From the NCBI GenBank assembly GCA_021513715.1, contig CP084167.1:846117-910116 (forward strand): a stretch of DNA of 64,000 nt, in the 5' to 3' direction. The translations under genes and the position numbers were made by a program. How positions within the stretch are numbered: position 1 is the stretch's first letter; every line of letters starts with the position of its first letter. The notes below the pieces were generated by a model. The model was not told where the DNA came from. It saw nothing but the letters and a program-made list of their open reading frames with translations, and did no database searches. Below are positions 51,905-61,543 of the stretch, one piece after another. This DNA comes from Candidatus Heimdallarchaeum endolithica. Its GTDB lineage: Archaea; Asgardarchaeota; Heimdallarchaeia; Heimdallarchaeales; Heimdallarchaeaceae.

Positions 51905-53494
51905 ATGCAATTTCTCGCACCTTTTTCCATCAGGCATTCTAAGATATTGGACCAAGAAACGCTCAAACAACTTGAAAATGAATTAAACAAGACAAAAGGA
52001 AAAAATTTACTCGTTGAGTTTACACGAAATTTCTCTACGTTAATAGAAAAAAAAGAGAAAGAAAGAGAATTTACGAATCTTGCTTTAGATGTTTTTTTCT
52101 CTATTGAAGATTATGAAAAAATTTTGGAATACTCTTCCCCCCTTTACTCTGCTGAGTACTATTTTTATCGTGCATTAGCTTTCTATAAACTTAATCAATT
52201 CAACAAGATTGCTAGTCTTAAACTACAGTTTGAGATGAAATTTGAAAGAGCACTAGATTTACCACGTAATAGATTAATACTTGCATTTCTAGACCTTTTT
52301 ATTACCCTCAAGGAGAACCCAGAGGAAATTGACCTTAAGTTAGAGGAAATAGGTGTGTTTTTAGATGGTCAAGATGAAGAATTTAAGAATAAATATTGGG
52401 TAATTATTGTATTTTCCTTCTATTCTGAATTATTGTTTAGAAGAGATCTTTTAAATAAAACTGAAGAAATTGCAAGAATGATTCTTTCCTACTCTCTTCA
52501 AAACCAAGACCCTTACTTACAAAGTAATGCATTAATTCTACTTTCTTCAATTTATATTAGAAAAGGAGAATTTAGAAAAGCAAAACAAATGATTAAATCT
52601 TCCCTTGTTCCTGTAAATCAAACAGGAGAACTAACAAACAAAGCTAAAATTCTAAACAACCTTCTTCTTCTAGATTTAGCCAAAATGGATTATTTCAAAG
52701 CAATAGACAGAATCTCAAAGATAAAAGACCTCAAAATAAATGATAACAAGAGAAAAGAGCTAGAGATACTAGAAATCAAGTTAAAAATACATTTGAACTC
52801 TGAGAATAATATAGATGAAAGAATTAAAGAAATAATTTCAGATTTAGAAAAAGAAGAGAAATACTATAAAGACATTATTCTCCTTAATTGTTGGTATAAT
52901 ATAAAGAAAGAGAACTATGAGGAAGCAAAAAAAAGCATAGATGAACATTTAAAACTTGCAGAAAATAATCTCTATTCATTATTAGAAAATCGATATTATT
53001 ATGGATTATACCACAAAGAGGTAGAAGATTATGAACAAGCTTTTTCTGATTTTGAAGAAGTAATAGAACTAAGTAAAAAAGATTACAAAATAGAATTGTT
53101 AGTAAAAAGCTTAATGCAATTCCTTTCTCTTGCATTTTCACAGAACAATGAAAAATATTCACTTTCTGATATCCTCCAAAAGGTAGAGACCTTGAAAGAA
53201 ACTTCTGAAAAGCAATTTATTCCTAAATTACAAGTAGATGCTTTAATGATTAAAATGATTTTCATTCTTCTTAAATCAACAGATATTGATATTATGGAAG
53301 AATGGGACATTGCAATGAAAAAAACCCATCAGTTCAGATATATTGATCGCATTAAACAACTAAACATAATAAAAAACTACTCAAGAGAAAATGAAGAAGA
53401 TAATAATGAAAAGCAACTTGGAGAGTTATTCAAAGAAATAATTGAACCCTACAATTGCTTCTTTTTTATTAAAAAGCCTAAAAAAGAAGAATAA
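51905..53494 (+). CDS. TPR-like helical repeat protein
   Basis: 529 residues of paired helices without membrane segments. Repeats with TPR-like spacing: [83 protein letters not shown] protein-interaction scaffold. Family not recognised. ATG start in an AT-rich, possibly leaderless context. Confidence 0.7.
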   Translation: MQFLAPFSIRHSKILDQETLKQLENELNKTKGKNLLVEFTRNFSTLIEKKEKEREFTNLALDVFFSIEDYEKILEYSSPLYSAEYYFYRALAFYKLNQFNKIASLKLQFEMKFERALDLPRNRLILAFLDLFITLKENPEEIDLKLEEIGVFLDGQDEEFKNKYWVIIVFSFYSELLFRRDLLNKTEEIARMILSYSLQNQDPYLQSNALILLSSIYIRKGEFRKAKQMIKSSLVPVNQTGELTNKAKILNNLLLLDLAKMDYFKAIDRISKIKDLKINDNKRKELEILEIKLKIHLNSENNIDERIKEIISDLEKEEKYYKDIILLNCWYNIKKENYEEAKKSIDEHLKLAENNLYSLLENRYYYGLYHKEVEDYEQAFSDFEEVIELSKKDYKIELLVKSLMQFLSLAFSQNNEKYSLSDILQKVETLKETSEKQFIPKLQVDALMIKMIFILLKSTDIDIMEEWDIAMKKTHQFRYIDRIKQLNIIKNYSRENEEDNNEKQLGELFKEIIEPYNCFFFIKKPKKEE

Positions 53495-53583
53495 TTCTAT
53501 TTTCTTTGAATAAATATTTTGTAAATAAAAAAAAGTTAAATAGGAATAAACCAATTTTTTTTTACCATAAAAGAGGAATAAAA

Positions 53584-53751
53584 ATGGCACAAAAATGGAT
53601 TTGCACTTTATGTGGTTATATTTACGACCCTGCAGAAGGAGACCCTGATGGAGGAATTGCTCCCGGAACAGCTTTCGAAGATATTCCTGAAGACTGGGTT
53701 TGTCCTGAATGTGGAGCTGCAAAAGAAGATTTTGAACCCTACGAAGATTAA
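53584..53751 (+). CDS. Rubredoxin
   Basis: 55-residue iron protein. Fe(Cys)4 site from Cys7 and Cys10 (ICTLCGY) and Cys40 and Cys43 (VCPECGA), with [20 protein letters not shown] between. Carries single electrons, often to superoxide reductase or diiron proteins, in anaerobes. ATG 53584 follows AGAGGA; an upstream in-frame start would add a Lys/Asn-rich non-rubredoxin leader. Confidence 0.97.
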   Translation: MAQKWICTLCGYIYDPAEGDPDGGIAPGTAFEDIPEDWVCPECGAAKEDFEPYED

Positions 53752-53761
53752 AATATTCTTT

Positions 53762-53781
53762 AATTGTTTTTTTTTACAATT
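53762..53781. terminator. Bidirectional terminator-like hairpin with T-run
   Basis: AATTGT and ACAATT flank eight Ts between the convergent rubredoxin gene and the gene ending at 53774. It overlaps the stop of the latter. Confidence 0.45.
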
Positions 53782-54958
53782 TTCTATTTTTTCTTGATAA
53801 TTGAACTATTTTTTTTATTATTACAAACTTTGTTTCGTTTAGTTTATTCTTAGTTATTTTCATTTTTTCTTGCTTGACTCTTATTTGATTTGCAAATTCG
53901 TTTGAAATTAATAGCTCCTTTTGTTCACAAATTTTGCTATCTATCTTTGTTTTTATTATTCCAAATAATTGATTATATTTGTCAATAATTTTTTCATAAA
54001 TAGTTAATTTCGAAGAAAATTTCGATCTATATGTTTCTATTTTTTCAGCTTGTTTAATATTCATCGAAGTTAGATTGTTAATTGCTTCAGATAGAGCTTT
54101 TAGCTCATCTGCCGTAAAATTACTCTTAACAAAGTCTGAAATTATTGAAGTAATAGTGTTATCTAGTAGGTAATCTGTTTGTCTATTATAATTAATGTCA
54201 ATGGCTAATTTTCTTATAGTTGATTTCTTTCTTTTAGTTATATTTTCTTCTTTTTCTGTTGTTAAGTACTTTTCAACTAAACCTAGTTTTTCTTCCCACC
54301 ATTCCTTAAAAGAAAGACCAGGAACATATTCTATTGCAAAGTTTAGAAAAATTGTCCCTTTAGCTAAAACAGTTGCACCTATAGGTTCTTTGAATATGGG
54401 TTTAGTCGTTTTTTTACCTACAAAATCATAAGTACTGAAAGAATGAAAATTAGAAGGAAGATCTTTCACTTTCCCAAAAAAAACAATTTCCTGTCCAAGA
54501 TTAGCTATGTCTTTAAGATTACCTAAACTTACTAAGTAATCTTTTCCTAACGAAAGATAAACAAGATCATATGTTTTTTTTGATAAGTGTCTAATAGATT
54601 CAGGGATAGCTAATTTTTCAGCCCTTTCTTTTATCGCTTTTTTTGACAAACCAGAAAATGAGCATTCATAGGGAGGAAGAAGCTCATTCTCACTAACTAA
54701 CCCAAAACCTGCAGATATTATGTAATAATCCACTTCAGCTTTTGATGAAAGAACATTAACAGCTTTTTTTATAGCAACAGCTTGTCCGCCAGTGTATAAT
54801 TCCCCAGCTTCTGTCAATAAGGATGAGAATTTCTCTTTAACTCTTTCTCTTTGATCTTTTGTTTCTAAATCCTTGCATGTAGGCTGTTCTTCATGATGTA
54901 TAGATTTCTTCTTTCCACAAGAGTTAATTACAAGTATTGAAGGTTTCAGAAATCTCAC
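53774..54958 (-). CDS. YaaA/DUF6884-like domain protein with coiled-coil C-terminus
   Basis: N-terminal domain (1-190): LVINSCGKKKS, AGELYTGGQAVAIKKAV, YYIISAGFGLVSENELLPPYECSF, which is the pattern of the DUF6884/YaaA-like nucleic-acid-linked group. The rest is a linker and a long coiled coil (about 290-394). DUF328/YaaA-type DpdC proteins act in 7-deazaguanine DNA modification; any link to the DpdA-like gene 3 kb away is inference. GTG start. Third gene of an operon with two coiled-coil genes (gaps -4 and 6 bases). Confidence 0.72.
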   Translation of the reverse strand: MRFLKPSILVINSCGKKKSIHHEEQPTCKDLETKDQRERVKEKFSSLLTEAGELYTGGQAVAIKKAVNVLSSKAEVDYYIISAGFGLVSENELLPPYECSFSGLSKKAIKERAEKLAIPESIRHLSKKTYDLVYLSLGKDYLVSLGNLKDIANLGQEIVFFGKVKDLPSNFHSFSTYDFVGKKTTKPIFKEPIGATVLAKGTIFLNFAIEYVPGLSFKEWWEEKLGLVEKYLTTEKEENITKRKKSTIRKLAIDINYNRQTDYLLDNTITSIISDFVKSNFTADELKALSEAINNLTSMNIKQAEKIETYRSKFSSKLTIYEKIIDKYNQLFGIIKTKIDSKICEQKELLISNEFANQIRVKQEKMKITKNKLNETKFVIIKKIVQLSRKNRKL

Positions 54959-54964
54959 CTAAAA

Positions 54965-55381
54965 TTATTCATTTTCCTTTTTTGCTAAATAACGGTTATA
55001 AAACCTTTTAATTTTCTTTTTCTCGGAATCTATATCAATAGTTTCACTTTTTCCTTTCTTCATCGTTGTTTTGTTTAGATTACTTTGGATTTTACTTAAT
55101 TTTAATGCGAGCATTGAGTTTCTTCTAAAAAGTTCACTATTTTCGAAAAATAAAACCCCATAAGCTTTCCTAAGCTTACTATATTCTATTGTTATTTCAT
55201 TATATCTTTCTCTTAATTTCTCAAGATTTTTAAGTAAATTAACTTCATCAATACTCAAATCTTCTTGTTTAAATTTCAAAAAATCATAATAGTTAAGCAA
55301 TTTATTAATAATCTCATCATTATATTCTGTAATATCTTCAAAAATTGCAGGTATTTTCACATTTGTAATCATTTTCTTCAA
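54965..55381 (-). CDS. Coiled-coil protein of the YaaA-like operon, 138 residues
   Basis: Soluble, helical and charged throughout; heptad-like pattern between about 40 and 115 (LEKLRERYNEITIEYSKLRKAY), and a very basic C-terminus. Not recognised. TTG start overlapping the preceding gene's TGA (TTGA), with GGTGA before it. Probably an oligomer partner of its neighbours. Confidence 0.6.
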   Translation of the reverse strand: MKKMITNVKIPAIFEDITEYNDEIINKLLNYYDFLKFKQEDLSIDEVNLLKNLEKLRERYNEITIEYSKLRKAYGVLFFENSELFRRNSMLALKLSKIQSNLNKTTMKKGKSETIDIDSEKKKIKRFYNRYLAKKENE

Positions 55382-55734
55382 AAACTATCACCTTTTAAAA
55401 TATCATAAAGTTTCTTTTCAAGTTCTGTAATAATCTTATAATCTTCATTATATTCCTTTTTCATTTGTTTTTCTTCTTCTATACTTTTTCTCAATTTTTC
55501 AATTTCCTTTTCTCTTTCAGGGATTTTCTCTAAAAGAGCTTTATATTCTAAGATATACTCAACGAATGCCCAAGATAGTTTCTTTTTCTTATTATATTCA
55601 ACAAGAAACTTGAAAAACGAGTTTATTTTTTCAATTATTGTTTCAGATTCTTCTTTTCGTTCTTCAGCAATTCTAGCGATTTTCCTCTGAATTTTAGGTG
55701 AAAGAGGGATCTTTACTTTTTCCTGTTTTTTCAT
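55378..55734 (-). CDS. Coiled-coil protein of the YaaA-like operon, 118 residues
   Basis: First gene of the operon. Charged, helical; SPKIQRKIARIAEERKEESETIIEKINSFFKF may form a helix-turn-helix-like head, followed by a coiled coil (KIPEREKEIEKLRKSIEEEKQ). Not recognised. ATG start. The gap of 143 bases to the divergent gene at 55878 is AT-rich and would hold both promoters. Confidence 0.6.
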   Translation of the reverse strand: MKKQEKVKIPLSPKIQRKIARIAEERKEESETIIEKINSFFKFLVEYNKKKKLSWAFVEYILEYKALLEKIPEREKEIEKLRKSIEEEKQMKKEYNEDYKIITELEKKLYDILKGDSF

Positions 55735-55877
55735 TTACAAAACTTTTTTCAGATTGTTGTTTTAAAAGTTTATTAATTAAAACTCAAAATCAAATTTTTC
55801 AAAATATTTTTTCCTTTTTGCTTTCCTTAAATTTACAAATCAAATAACTTTAATAACTTTGTATTTAACTTAAATTT

Positions 55878-56213
55878 ATGGAAGAAATAAGTGTAAAAGA
55901 GTATTTAGAAAAGTCAGGGCAGCTACTTGAAAAATATAGGTTTAACATTGAAAATCTTCGACATCAGAGAAAACAAATAGAGGATAAGTTTTTCCTTCCT
56001 AATGAAATGGTTGACTTCTTTCATACAAATAAAAGTGAATATAAAGTGTGGTCTAAAATTCAAGATATGATACTTACATTAGAAGATGCTTATGCAGACT
56101 TAGTTGGAAGTATGATGGAAGCAAAAGCCAATCCTGAAAATTATAACTTCTATTTAGAAGATAAACGTATCACAATAATGCAATTAAAAGAAACTGAAGA
56201 AGATGAAAGTTAG
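55878..56213 (+). CDS. Helical protein of unknown function, 111 residues
   Basis: Predicted helical, acidic C-terminus, no membrane segment: LRHQRKQIEDKFFLPNEMVDFFHTNKSEYKVWSKI is the most distinctive part. Not recognised. CTTTAATAA 22-30 bases before the ATG gives a leaderless promoter. Confidence 0.6.
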   Translation: MEEISVKEYLEKSGQLLEKYRFNIENLRHQRKQIEDKFFLPNEMVDFFHTNKSEYKVWSKIQDMILTLEDAYADLVGSMMEAKANPENYNFYLEDKRITIMQLKETEEDES

Positions 56214-56311
56214 ATTAATTTGAAAAAAAGAATTTAAATTATCAATTCTGATAAAAATTTACTCTTTTTCTAACAAGATTTATTTAGGATGTTAAATTAA
56301 TTATATATTTG

Positions 56312-57895
56312 ATGAGATTTATTCTATTTTCTGATACCCACATTGGTGGAAGATATGATGAAATGATATTAATGAAAGGTATAGATTTTATCAATAGTGT
56401 TGATGGAGATATCTTTATTCATTGTGGAGATTTAACTGGATCTGGAACTTTAGCTGAATATGAAATTGCTAGACTTTATTTAGAAAAGATCAAGAAAAAA
56501 CCATTTTTTATTGTTCCAGGAAATCACGATTGTAAAAATGTAGGAGACCTGCTTTTTGAAGAAATAGTTGGAGACCGTTTTTGGGTAAAGACATTGGAAA
56601 ATAAGAAAACAAAGATTCTAGGTCTTGATTCTACTGAACCAGATGCAAATACTGGAAGAATGGGTCCAAAGTCAATAAAGAGGATTTACGAAGAATTTGA
56701 AGATTTACCAGAATATTGGTTAAAAGTTCTTGTTTTTCATCACCAGACTTTGCCAATTCCCTACACTGGGAGAGAAAGAAGTGCAATTAAAGATGCAGGA
56801 GATGTTGTAAAAGCTATTCTAGATTGTAATATTCATCTTGTTTTTAATGGTCACAGACATATTTCTAATGTTTATAAAATGTCTGACGGAGTAGTAAACG
56901 CTTGGATTATTAACGTAGGAACACTCTCATGTAAAAAAACACGATATAGAGAAGAATATAGCTTAACTGTCGTAGATGCTTCTTTAAAGAAAAACAATTT
57001 GGCTATTCGTAGTATACTACTTAAAAAAGAACCAGTCAGAGAAGTTGTAAAATATTCTGGAAAATTCCAACGTTTTATTGCTCCTATGAATAAGAAACAT
57101 CTAGCTACAATAATCCAAATAGGAAACACGGCTTTTTCTAATTCTAGGTTTAGGATGGATAATTTCTACAAAGGTATCGAAACAATAAATCTAATCCCTT
57201 GTGATGTAGTTGTTCACTGCGGAGAGGTTACAGGTGCTTCTTATGTTAACGAATTCCAAAGAGCAAAAGCATTATTATCTCAAATAGAAAAACCTCTTAT
57301 TGTTGTTCCTGGGGATAATGACGCATTTCCACTCGGTTGGGATTTATTTCCTGAGTACATAGGAGATCCCAACCCCTATTTCGAAAATGAAAAATTGATT
57401 GTTAAAGGATTCAATACTTGTTTAATAGATGAACAAGAAGGAAGACTTGGAAGGGGAAACACAAAAGAGATGATAAGAACTTTTGAAAATAAATCCAAAA
57501 TTGGTGTAGTAACTTTTCATCATTCTATTATACCTTTACCTCATTCTAAACATGATGCAGAACTTATTGATTCTGGTGATGTTCTTTCTGCAATTGTAAA
57601 TCACAGGATTAATCTAGTTTTAACAGGAGCTAAAAATAGGAGCGGTTGTTGGCAAGTTAACGACACTGTATTCGTAAACGCTGGAACGCTCAGTTCTGAA
57701 AATATAACCACAAGATATGGTAATAGTTTTAACATAATCACTATTAGTCAAACAGACAAAGGAAAACTTTACGAAATAGATGAATATTTCATTGAAACAA
57801 ACCAAAGAAAAACAATTGGAGTTTTCCATATCTCAGATAAAGCTCTACCTATTCGTATTCCGGATAGAAGCGTCCCCAACACAATTCACTTATGA
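56312..57895 (+). CDS. Tandem calcineurin-like metallophosphoesterase, second domain degenerate
   Basis: Two metallophosphoesterase domains. Domain 1 (1-245) has all metal motifs: FSDTHIGG, HCGDLTG, VPGNHDC, VFHHQ, FNGHRH. Domain 2 (about 265-500) keeps parts: HCGEVTG, VPGDNDAF, TFHHSI, but has lost the first D-x-H and the final GHxH (LTGAKNR). So catalysis is expected in domain 1 only, with domain 2 structural or regulatory. Substrate unknown (cyclic nucleotide, nucleotide or phosphoprotein). ATG 56312; TTG one codon earlier also fits. Confidence 0.88.
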   Translation: MRFILFSDTHIGGRYDEMILMKGIDFINSVDGDIFIHCGDLTGSGTLAEYEIARLYLEKIKKKPFFIVPGNHDCKNVGDLLFEEIVGDRFWVKTLENKKTKILGLDSTEPDANTGRMGPKSIKRIYEEFEDLPEYWLKVLVFHHQTLPIPYTGRERSAIKDAGDVVKAILDCNIHLVFNGHRHISNVYKMSDGVVNAWIINVGTLSCKKTRYREEYSLTVVDASLKKNNLAIRSILLKKEPVREVVKYSGKFQRFIAPMNKKHLATIIQIGNTAFSNSRFRMDNFYKGIETINLIPCDVVVHCGEVTGASYVNEFQRAKALLSQIEKPLIVVPGDNDAFPLGWDLFPEYIGDPNPYFENEKLIVKGFNTCLIDEQEGRLGRGNTKEMIRTFENKSKIGVVTFHHSIIPLPHSKHDAELIDSGDVLSAIVNHRINLVLTGAKNRSGCWQVNDTVFVNAGTLSSENITTRYGNSFNIITISQTDKGKLYEIDEYFIETNQRKTIGVFHISDKALPIRIPDRSVPNTIHL

Positions 57896-57973
57896 TTTCT
57901 TTTAGATAAAATATTAATTATATAAACAAAGATTGTAAAAAAATTTAAATCTAAAAAATGGAGTGTACACCTT

Positions 57974-59257
57974 ATGCACAAAGAGGTTAAAAATTCAAAA
58001 AACGTTTCTTTTCCAGTTGTGCTAAAAAATATAGATGAAAAAATGGAAAAATGGCTGAAAGAGGCACAGAAACGAATATTTAGTATTGCGGCAGGAGATA
58101 GAGTTTCATTCATAGCTTCTGCTATCGTGCAAGTAGGTTTTGGCAAAATCCTCTATGCTGCAAATGAACTTGGGGTTGATATTGAAAAAAGTAAACCGTA
58201 CATCTTTTTTGCACCTGACGGGACTTGTTCATACAATGAAATTAGAATAAAAAGGGGTTTTACCTATGGTTGCATCTTTAAAGCTGATTTTGAGGGTCTA
58301 ATTGGCACAAATAATTCAATGCCAAACGGGTGTGGTTATAGCCTGTATGAACTTAAAGATTGGAACGATGATGAAACGCTAATTAGAACTTTAAATAGGA
58401 TAAAACAAAATATAACAGAAGAACAAGCAAAAGAACTAGGAAAAGGCAATCATTTTATTGCTGTTTACAGAGTTTTAGATGCCATCTCAGGGGAGGATAC
58501 TGAAAGAAGAATGGTTTTGCTTCATTGTAGTGGACATGATTTAAGCAAAAAACCACTTTATTTCTTCGACTGGTTGGAAGAAACAGATGGATGTCATAAA
58601 GTTAAGACACCACATGGAGATATTTACCTTTTAGAAAGTGAAGCTAAAAAGAGATACATCAAAGAGTTTGAAAAACTAGACAAATATAATAAAGAAGCTA
58701 GAGTTACTGTCATGAAAGAATTGTTCAAAAATTCTTCTTATGAATTAGTATCAAGTATTACTCACCAAGGATTGTATAACAATGGTTCTTACCACTTTTT
58801 GGGTATACAAAAAAGCGAAAAACTTATTCCAATCGCTTTCAATGCTGAGGAAGGAGGAATAGCTGTAAAAACTAAGAAGAATTTGTCCAAACAGTTTATA
58901 GATCAATGGGAACAAGGAACAAGAGTAAAGGAGTTAGGATATGAAAAAGAGTTTAGAGAACTTAACTTCACCCCACATGGAGGAGGATATGAATTCAAGT
59001 ATCCAATCAAAAAATTTGTTATGTTCCTAAATGAACAAGGTTTAGACCACTTTTCAGTAGAGCTAAAGAAACCAAAAGAACCAAGTATTAAACTAATAGC
59101 TTCTTATTTTAAACCGATTAGAGAATACATGACATACAGAAGAAAATTGCCTGTTATGAAAGAAGTGTTTAAAGCCGAACTTGCAGAACATATCTACGAT
59201 CTAAATCCGTTTATGCAGTTACATCCTAAAGTCAGTATACCAGGAGGACATTACTAA
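57974..59257 (+). CDS. Divergent RtcB-like protein
   Basis: A 427-residue protein resembling RNA ligase RtcB by its histidine motifs: Cys120 in MPNGCGYS (RtcB DIGCGM), GKGNHF (His160), LHCSGHDL (His184, RtcB VHSGSR), THQGLY (His264) and PHGGGYEF (His335, RtcB HGAGR, site of guanylylation). The metal-binding Asp before the Cys is replaced by Pro/Asn, and the RKGA loop is weak. It could be an RNA ligase with altered metal site or a repurposed fold. Comparison is by motif only. ATG start with TATA-like TTTAAAT at 57944. Followed by a glycerophosphodiesterase gene. Confidence 0.65.
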   Translation: MHKEVKNSKNVSFPVVLKNIDEKMEKWLKEAQKRIFSIAAGDRVSFIASAIVQVGFGKILYAANELGVDIEKSKPYIFFAPDGTCSYNEIRIKRGFTYGCIFKADFEGLIGTNNSMPNGCGYSLYELKDWNDDETLIRTLNRIKQNITEEQAKELGKGNHFIAVYRVLDAISGEDTERRMVLLHCSGHDLSKKPLYFFDWLEETDGCHKVKTPHGDIYLLESEAKKRYIKEFEKLDKYNKEARVTVMKELFKNSSYELVSSITHQGLYNNGSYHFLGIQKSEKLIPIAFNAEEGGIAVKTKKNLSKQFIDQWEQGTRVKELGYEKEFRELNFTPHGGGYEFKYPIKKFVMFLNEQGLDHFSVELKKPKEPSIKLIASYFKPIREYMTYRRKLPVMKEVFKAELAEHIYDLNPFMQLHPKVSIPGGHY

Positions 59258-59281
59258 ACAATATTTTTTCAAAGTGATTGC

Positions 59282-60025
59282 ATGAATATTAATCCTTATA
59301 TCATAGCCCATCGGGGTTTTTCTGGTAAATACCCTGAAAATACTATTCTAGCGATTAACAATTCAATTGGAAAAGCGGATATTGTTGAATTTGATGTTCA
59401 GATTACAAAAGATAAATATGTAGTACTATTTCATGATGAAACAACAAAGAGGATTTTTCCTGAGAGTAGAGAAAAGAGGATTCAAGAAATACAATATCAT
59501 GAACTAGAAAAATTAAATGCTAGTAATTGGTTTTCATCAAAGATAGAAAAACAGATTATTCCAAAGCTTGAAGACGTAATAAAAAAAATAAATAACAAGA
59601 TTTCAATCATAATCGAACTAAAAAATAAAGGTGAAAAAGAAGAGAAAGTAGAACTAGCTACTAAAGTGATAAATATTTTGGATGATAACAAAGTCTCTCT
59701 AAAAAAAGGATATCTGTCAGTACGAGATGTAGAAATGCTTAAAATTATTCACTCTCTTTCTTCTAAATATAAAATAGGTTTAATGCAGAAAAATAGAAAA
59801 CCAGAAGAGTTTATAGAACTAGTTGAAAAAAATAACATTGAATTTGCACAAATTAGATGGAAAAATTGGTCTGAAAGTAATTGGCAAGATCTCTTATCCC
59901 TTAAAACCAAAGTCACTGCTTTTTATGCAGATGAAGAAGAGGAATATAATTTTTTAATTAAAAAGCAAGTTTATGGTATTTTTACTAACTTTCCTGATAG
60001 GTTAAGAAAAAAATTATATGAGTAA
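59282..60025 (+). CDS. ugpQ: Glycerophosphodiester phosphodiesterase
   Basis: GDPD-type TIM barrel: IAHRGFSGKYPENTILAI (catalytic His and Arg), VEFDVQITKDKYVVLFHDETTKRI (metal Glu, Asp and His), IIELKNKGEKEE, and GIFTNFPDRLRK at the end. It hydrolyses glycerophosphodiesters to glycerol phosphate and an alcohol. Substrate in an ether-lipid archaeon may be glycerophospholipid head groups. No signal peptide. ATG 24 bases after the preceding stop, probably one operon. Confidence 0.93.
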   Translation: MNINPYIIAHRGFSGKYPENTILAINNSIGKADIVEFDVQITKDKYVVLFHDETTKRIFPESREKRIQEIQYHELEKLNASNWFSSKIEKQIIPKLEDVIKKINNKISIIIELKNKGEKEEKVELATKVINILDDNKVSLKKGYLSVRDVEMLKIIHSLSSKYKIGLMQKNRKPEEFIELVEKNNIEFAQIRWKNWSESNWQDLLSLKTKVTAFYADEEEEYNFLIKKQVYGIFTNFPDRLRKKLYE

Positions 60026-60028
60026 TTT

Positions 60029-60775
60029 TTAGTTCTTCTTTCCTACAGCAGCTGCATAAATAATAAATTGATCCTTTCCATCAATATTTAGTAACTTATT
60101 TAGTTCATCATCGTGAAAAGCACCTATAGCACAAGTTCCACAATTTATGTTTTCTGATGCAAGATAAATATTCTGACAAACATGTCCTGCATCTAAGAAT
60201 AGATATCGATAACCTCTTTCTCCATATCTCCACACCATTCTATAAGTAATAGCTACCCAAAAGAACGTCACTGCACTGTTTTTTACCATACTTTGGTTAT
60301 ATGAAGCTTTTGTAAACTTTTCAGAAAGATTTTCAGAATTATCAATAAACAACAAACTATGCTTTGAAGCAATATATCTATAGAGTCCAGGTTCTAGATT
60401 TTTAACATTATTAACCAACAAAAAAGTTTCAAAAGCATGCCTTGCACCAGCTGAAGGAACAGTTCTTAGAGTATAAGTTTGCCTCATAAATTCTTTTATT
60501 CCCTGGGAAGACCATAGAAGCCAACTAAGCTCTAACAAACTTATTGGAGTAGAGGAATATTTTCTAAGCGATTTTCTACTTGCAATACACTCTTCTAAAG
60601 AAATTTTAGGGATATCGCTAAAATCTTTACTTAACTTTATTAATTCAGCATTTTTATCCCATGGTAGTTCTAAAGGAGGAGAAGGAGCCCCTTTACCTTG
60701 ATCACTTCGAGAAAGATATTTATATTTAGTTTTTTCGACAAACTCTCTACCAATATTTTTGCCAGTCATAATCAT
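60029..60775 (-). CDS. SagB/ThcOx-type nitroreductase-family oxidoreductase
   Basis: FMN enzyme of the SagB-type group: RKSLRKYSSTPISLLELSWLLWSSQGI, RTVPSAGARHAFETFLLVNNV, GLYRYIASKHSLLFI, and FLDAGHVCQNIYLASENINCGTCAIGAFHDDELNKLL. The group includes azoline dehydrogenases of peptide maturation but also stand-alone enzymes; no cyclodehydratase gene is near. ATG start. Convergent with the glycerophosphodiesterase gene. Confidence 0.88.
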   Translation of the reverse strand: MIMTGKNIGREFVEKTKYKYLSRSDQGKGAPSPPLELPWDKNAELIKLSKDFSDIPKISLEECIASRKSLRKYSSTPISLLELSWLLWSSQGIKEFMRQTYTLRTVPSAGARHAFETFLLVNNVKNLEPGLYRYIASKHSLLFIDNSENLSEKFTKASYNQSMVKNSAVTFFWVAITYRMVWRYGERGYRYLFLDAGHVCQNIYLASENINCGTCAIGAFHDDELNKLLNIDGKDQFIIYAAAVGKKN

Positions 60776-60864
60776 ACTTAAGTAATAAGATTATTAAAAT
60801 TGTTCCTTTTAAAGGTGCATTATTACTTTAAAAAACTTAAAAAAGCTTTAAAATAATTTCACAT

Positions 60865-61479
60865 GTGACACAAAGGAACTATAAAATAGTACTTATTGGA
60901 AACGCCCTTGTAGGAAAAACTGCTATAGTCACACGCTTTGCCAAGGATTATTTTGAACAAAATTACTTACGGACACTAGTAATTAATTACTACATAAAGA
61001 CTCAAATAATAAATAATGTTGAAGTTAAAATGATTATCACTGATACAGCTGGACAGGAAGCTTTTCAACGTCTCAGGAGTTCATATTATAAGGGAGCTAG
61101 AGGAGCGATAATTGTTTACTCAATTAACGACCGTCACAGCTTTGGACAAGTTGAATACTGGAAAAATGAGATGTTCAAAACTTTAAACGAACTTCCAATA
61201 ATAATTGTAGGAAACAAAATCGATTTATTAGAACAAAGAAAAGTATCCACCAGTGAGGGGCGTCTATTAGCCAAAAAATTAGGTTGTTTATTCATTGAAT
61301 CATCTGCCAAAACAGGAGAAAACATAAATGAAATCTTTAAAATGATAGTAAAAGATATACTAAGAAAAGATGATTTAATCTCTACAAATGGAGAAAAAGA
61401 AGATATTCAAGTAGATAAAGAAGAAGAACAAAAACCAGTAAATGAAGAAGAAATAGAAAATAAACAACAAGAACAATAA
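60865..61479 (+). CDS. Rab-like small GTPase
   Basis: Ras-superfamily GTPase: G1 GNALVGKT (12-19), Thr in switch I (YLRTLVIN), G3 DTAGQE (60-65), G4 NKID (117-120), G5 SSAKTG. RLRSSYYKGARGAIIVYSI is a Rab-type switch II region. The C-terminal 40 residues are acidic (KEEEQKPVNEEEIENKQ), with no Cys for prenylation, so membrane targeting must differ from eukaryotic Rabs. GTG start; ATG just before it is out of frame. The 5-alpha-reductase-like gene follows 64 bases on. Confidence 0.93.
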   Translation: MTQRNYKIVLIGNALVGKTAIVTRFAKDYFEQNYLRTLVINYYIKTQIINNVEVKMIITDTAGQEAFQRLRSSYYKGARGAIIVYSINDRHSFGQVEYWKNEMFKTLNELPIIIVGNKIDLLEQRKVSTSEGRLLAKKLGCLFIESSAKTGENINEIFKMIVKDILRKDDLISTNGEKEDIQVDKEEEQKPVNEEEIENKQQEQ

Positions 61480-61543
61480 GAAGAATTAAAAATCTAAAAA
61501 ATAATTTGAAAAAGAAAGTTTAATCAAAAGAAGGTTTCTACTA

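Noticed and set aside
19980..55734. A complete dpd-type DNA modification cluster
   Set aside because: The ParB-like, DpdA-like and YaaA-like genes are far apart, and no SNF2 helicase, preQ0 synthesis or other dpd genes are seen; only a loose hypothesis is kept.
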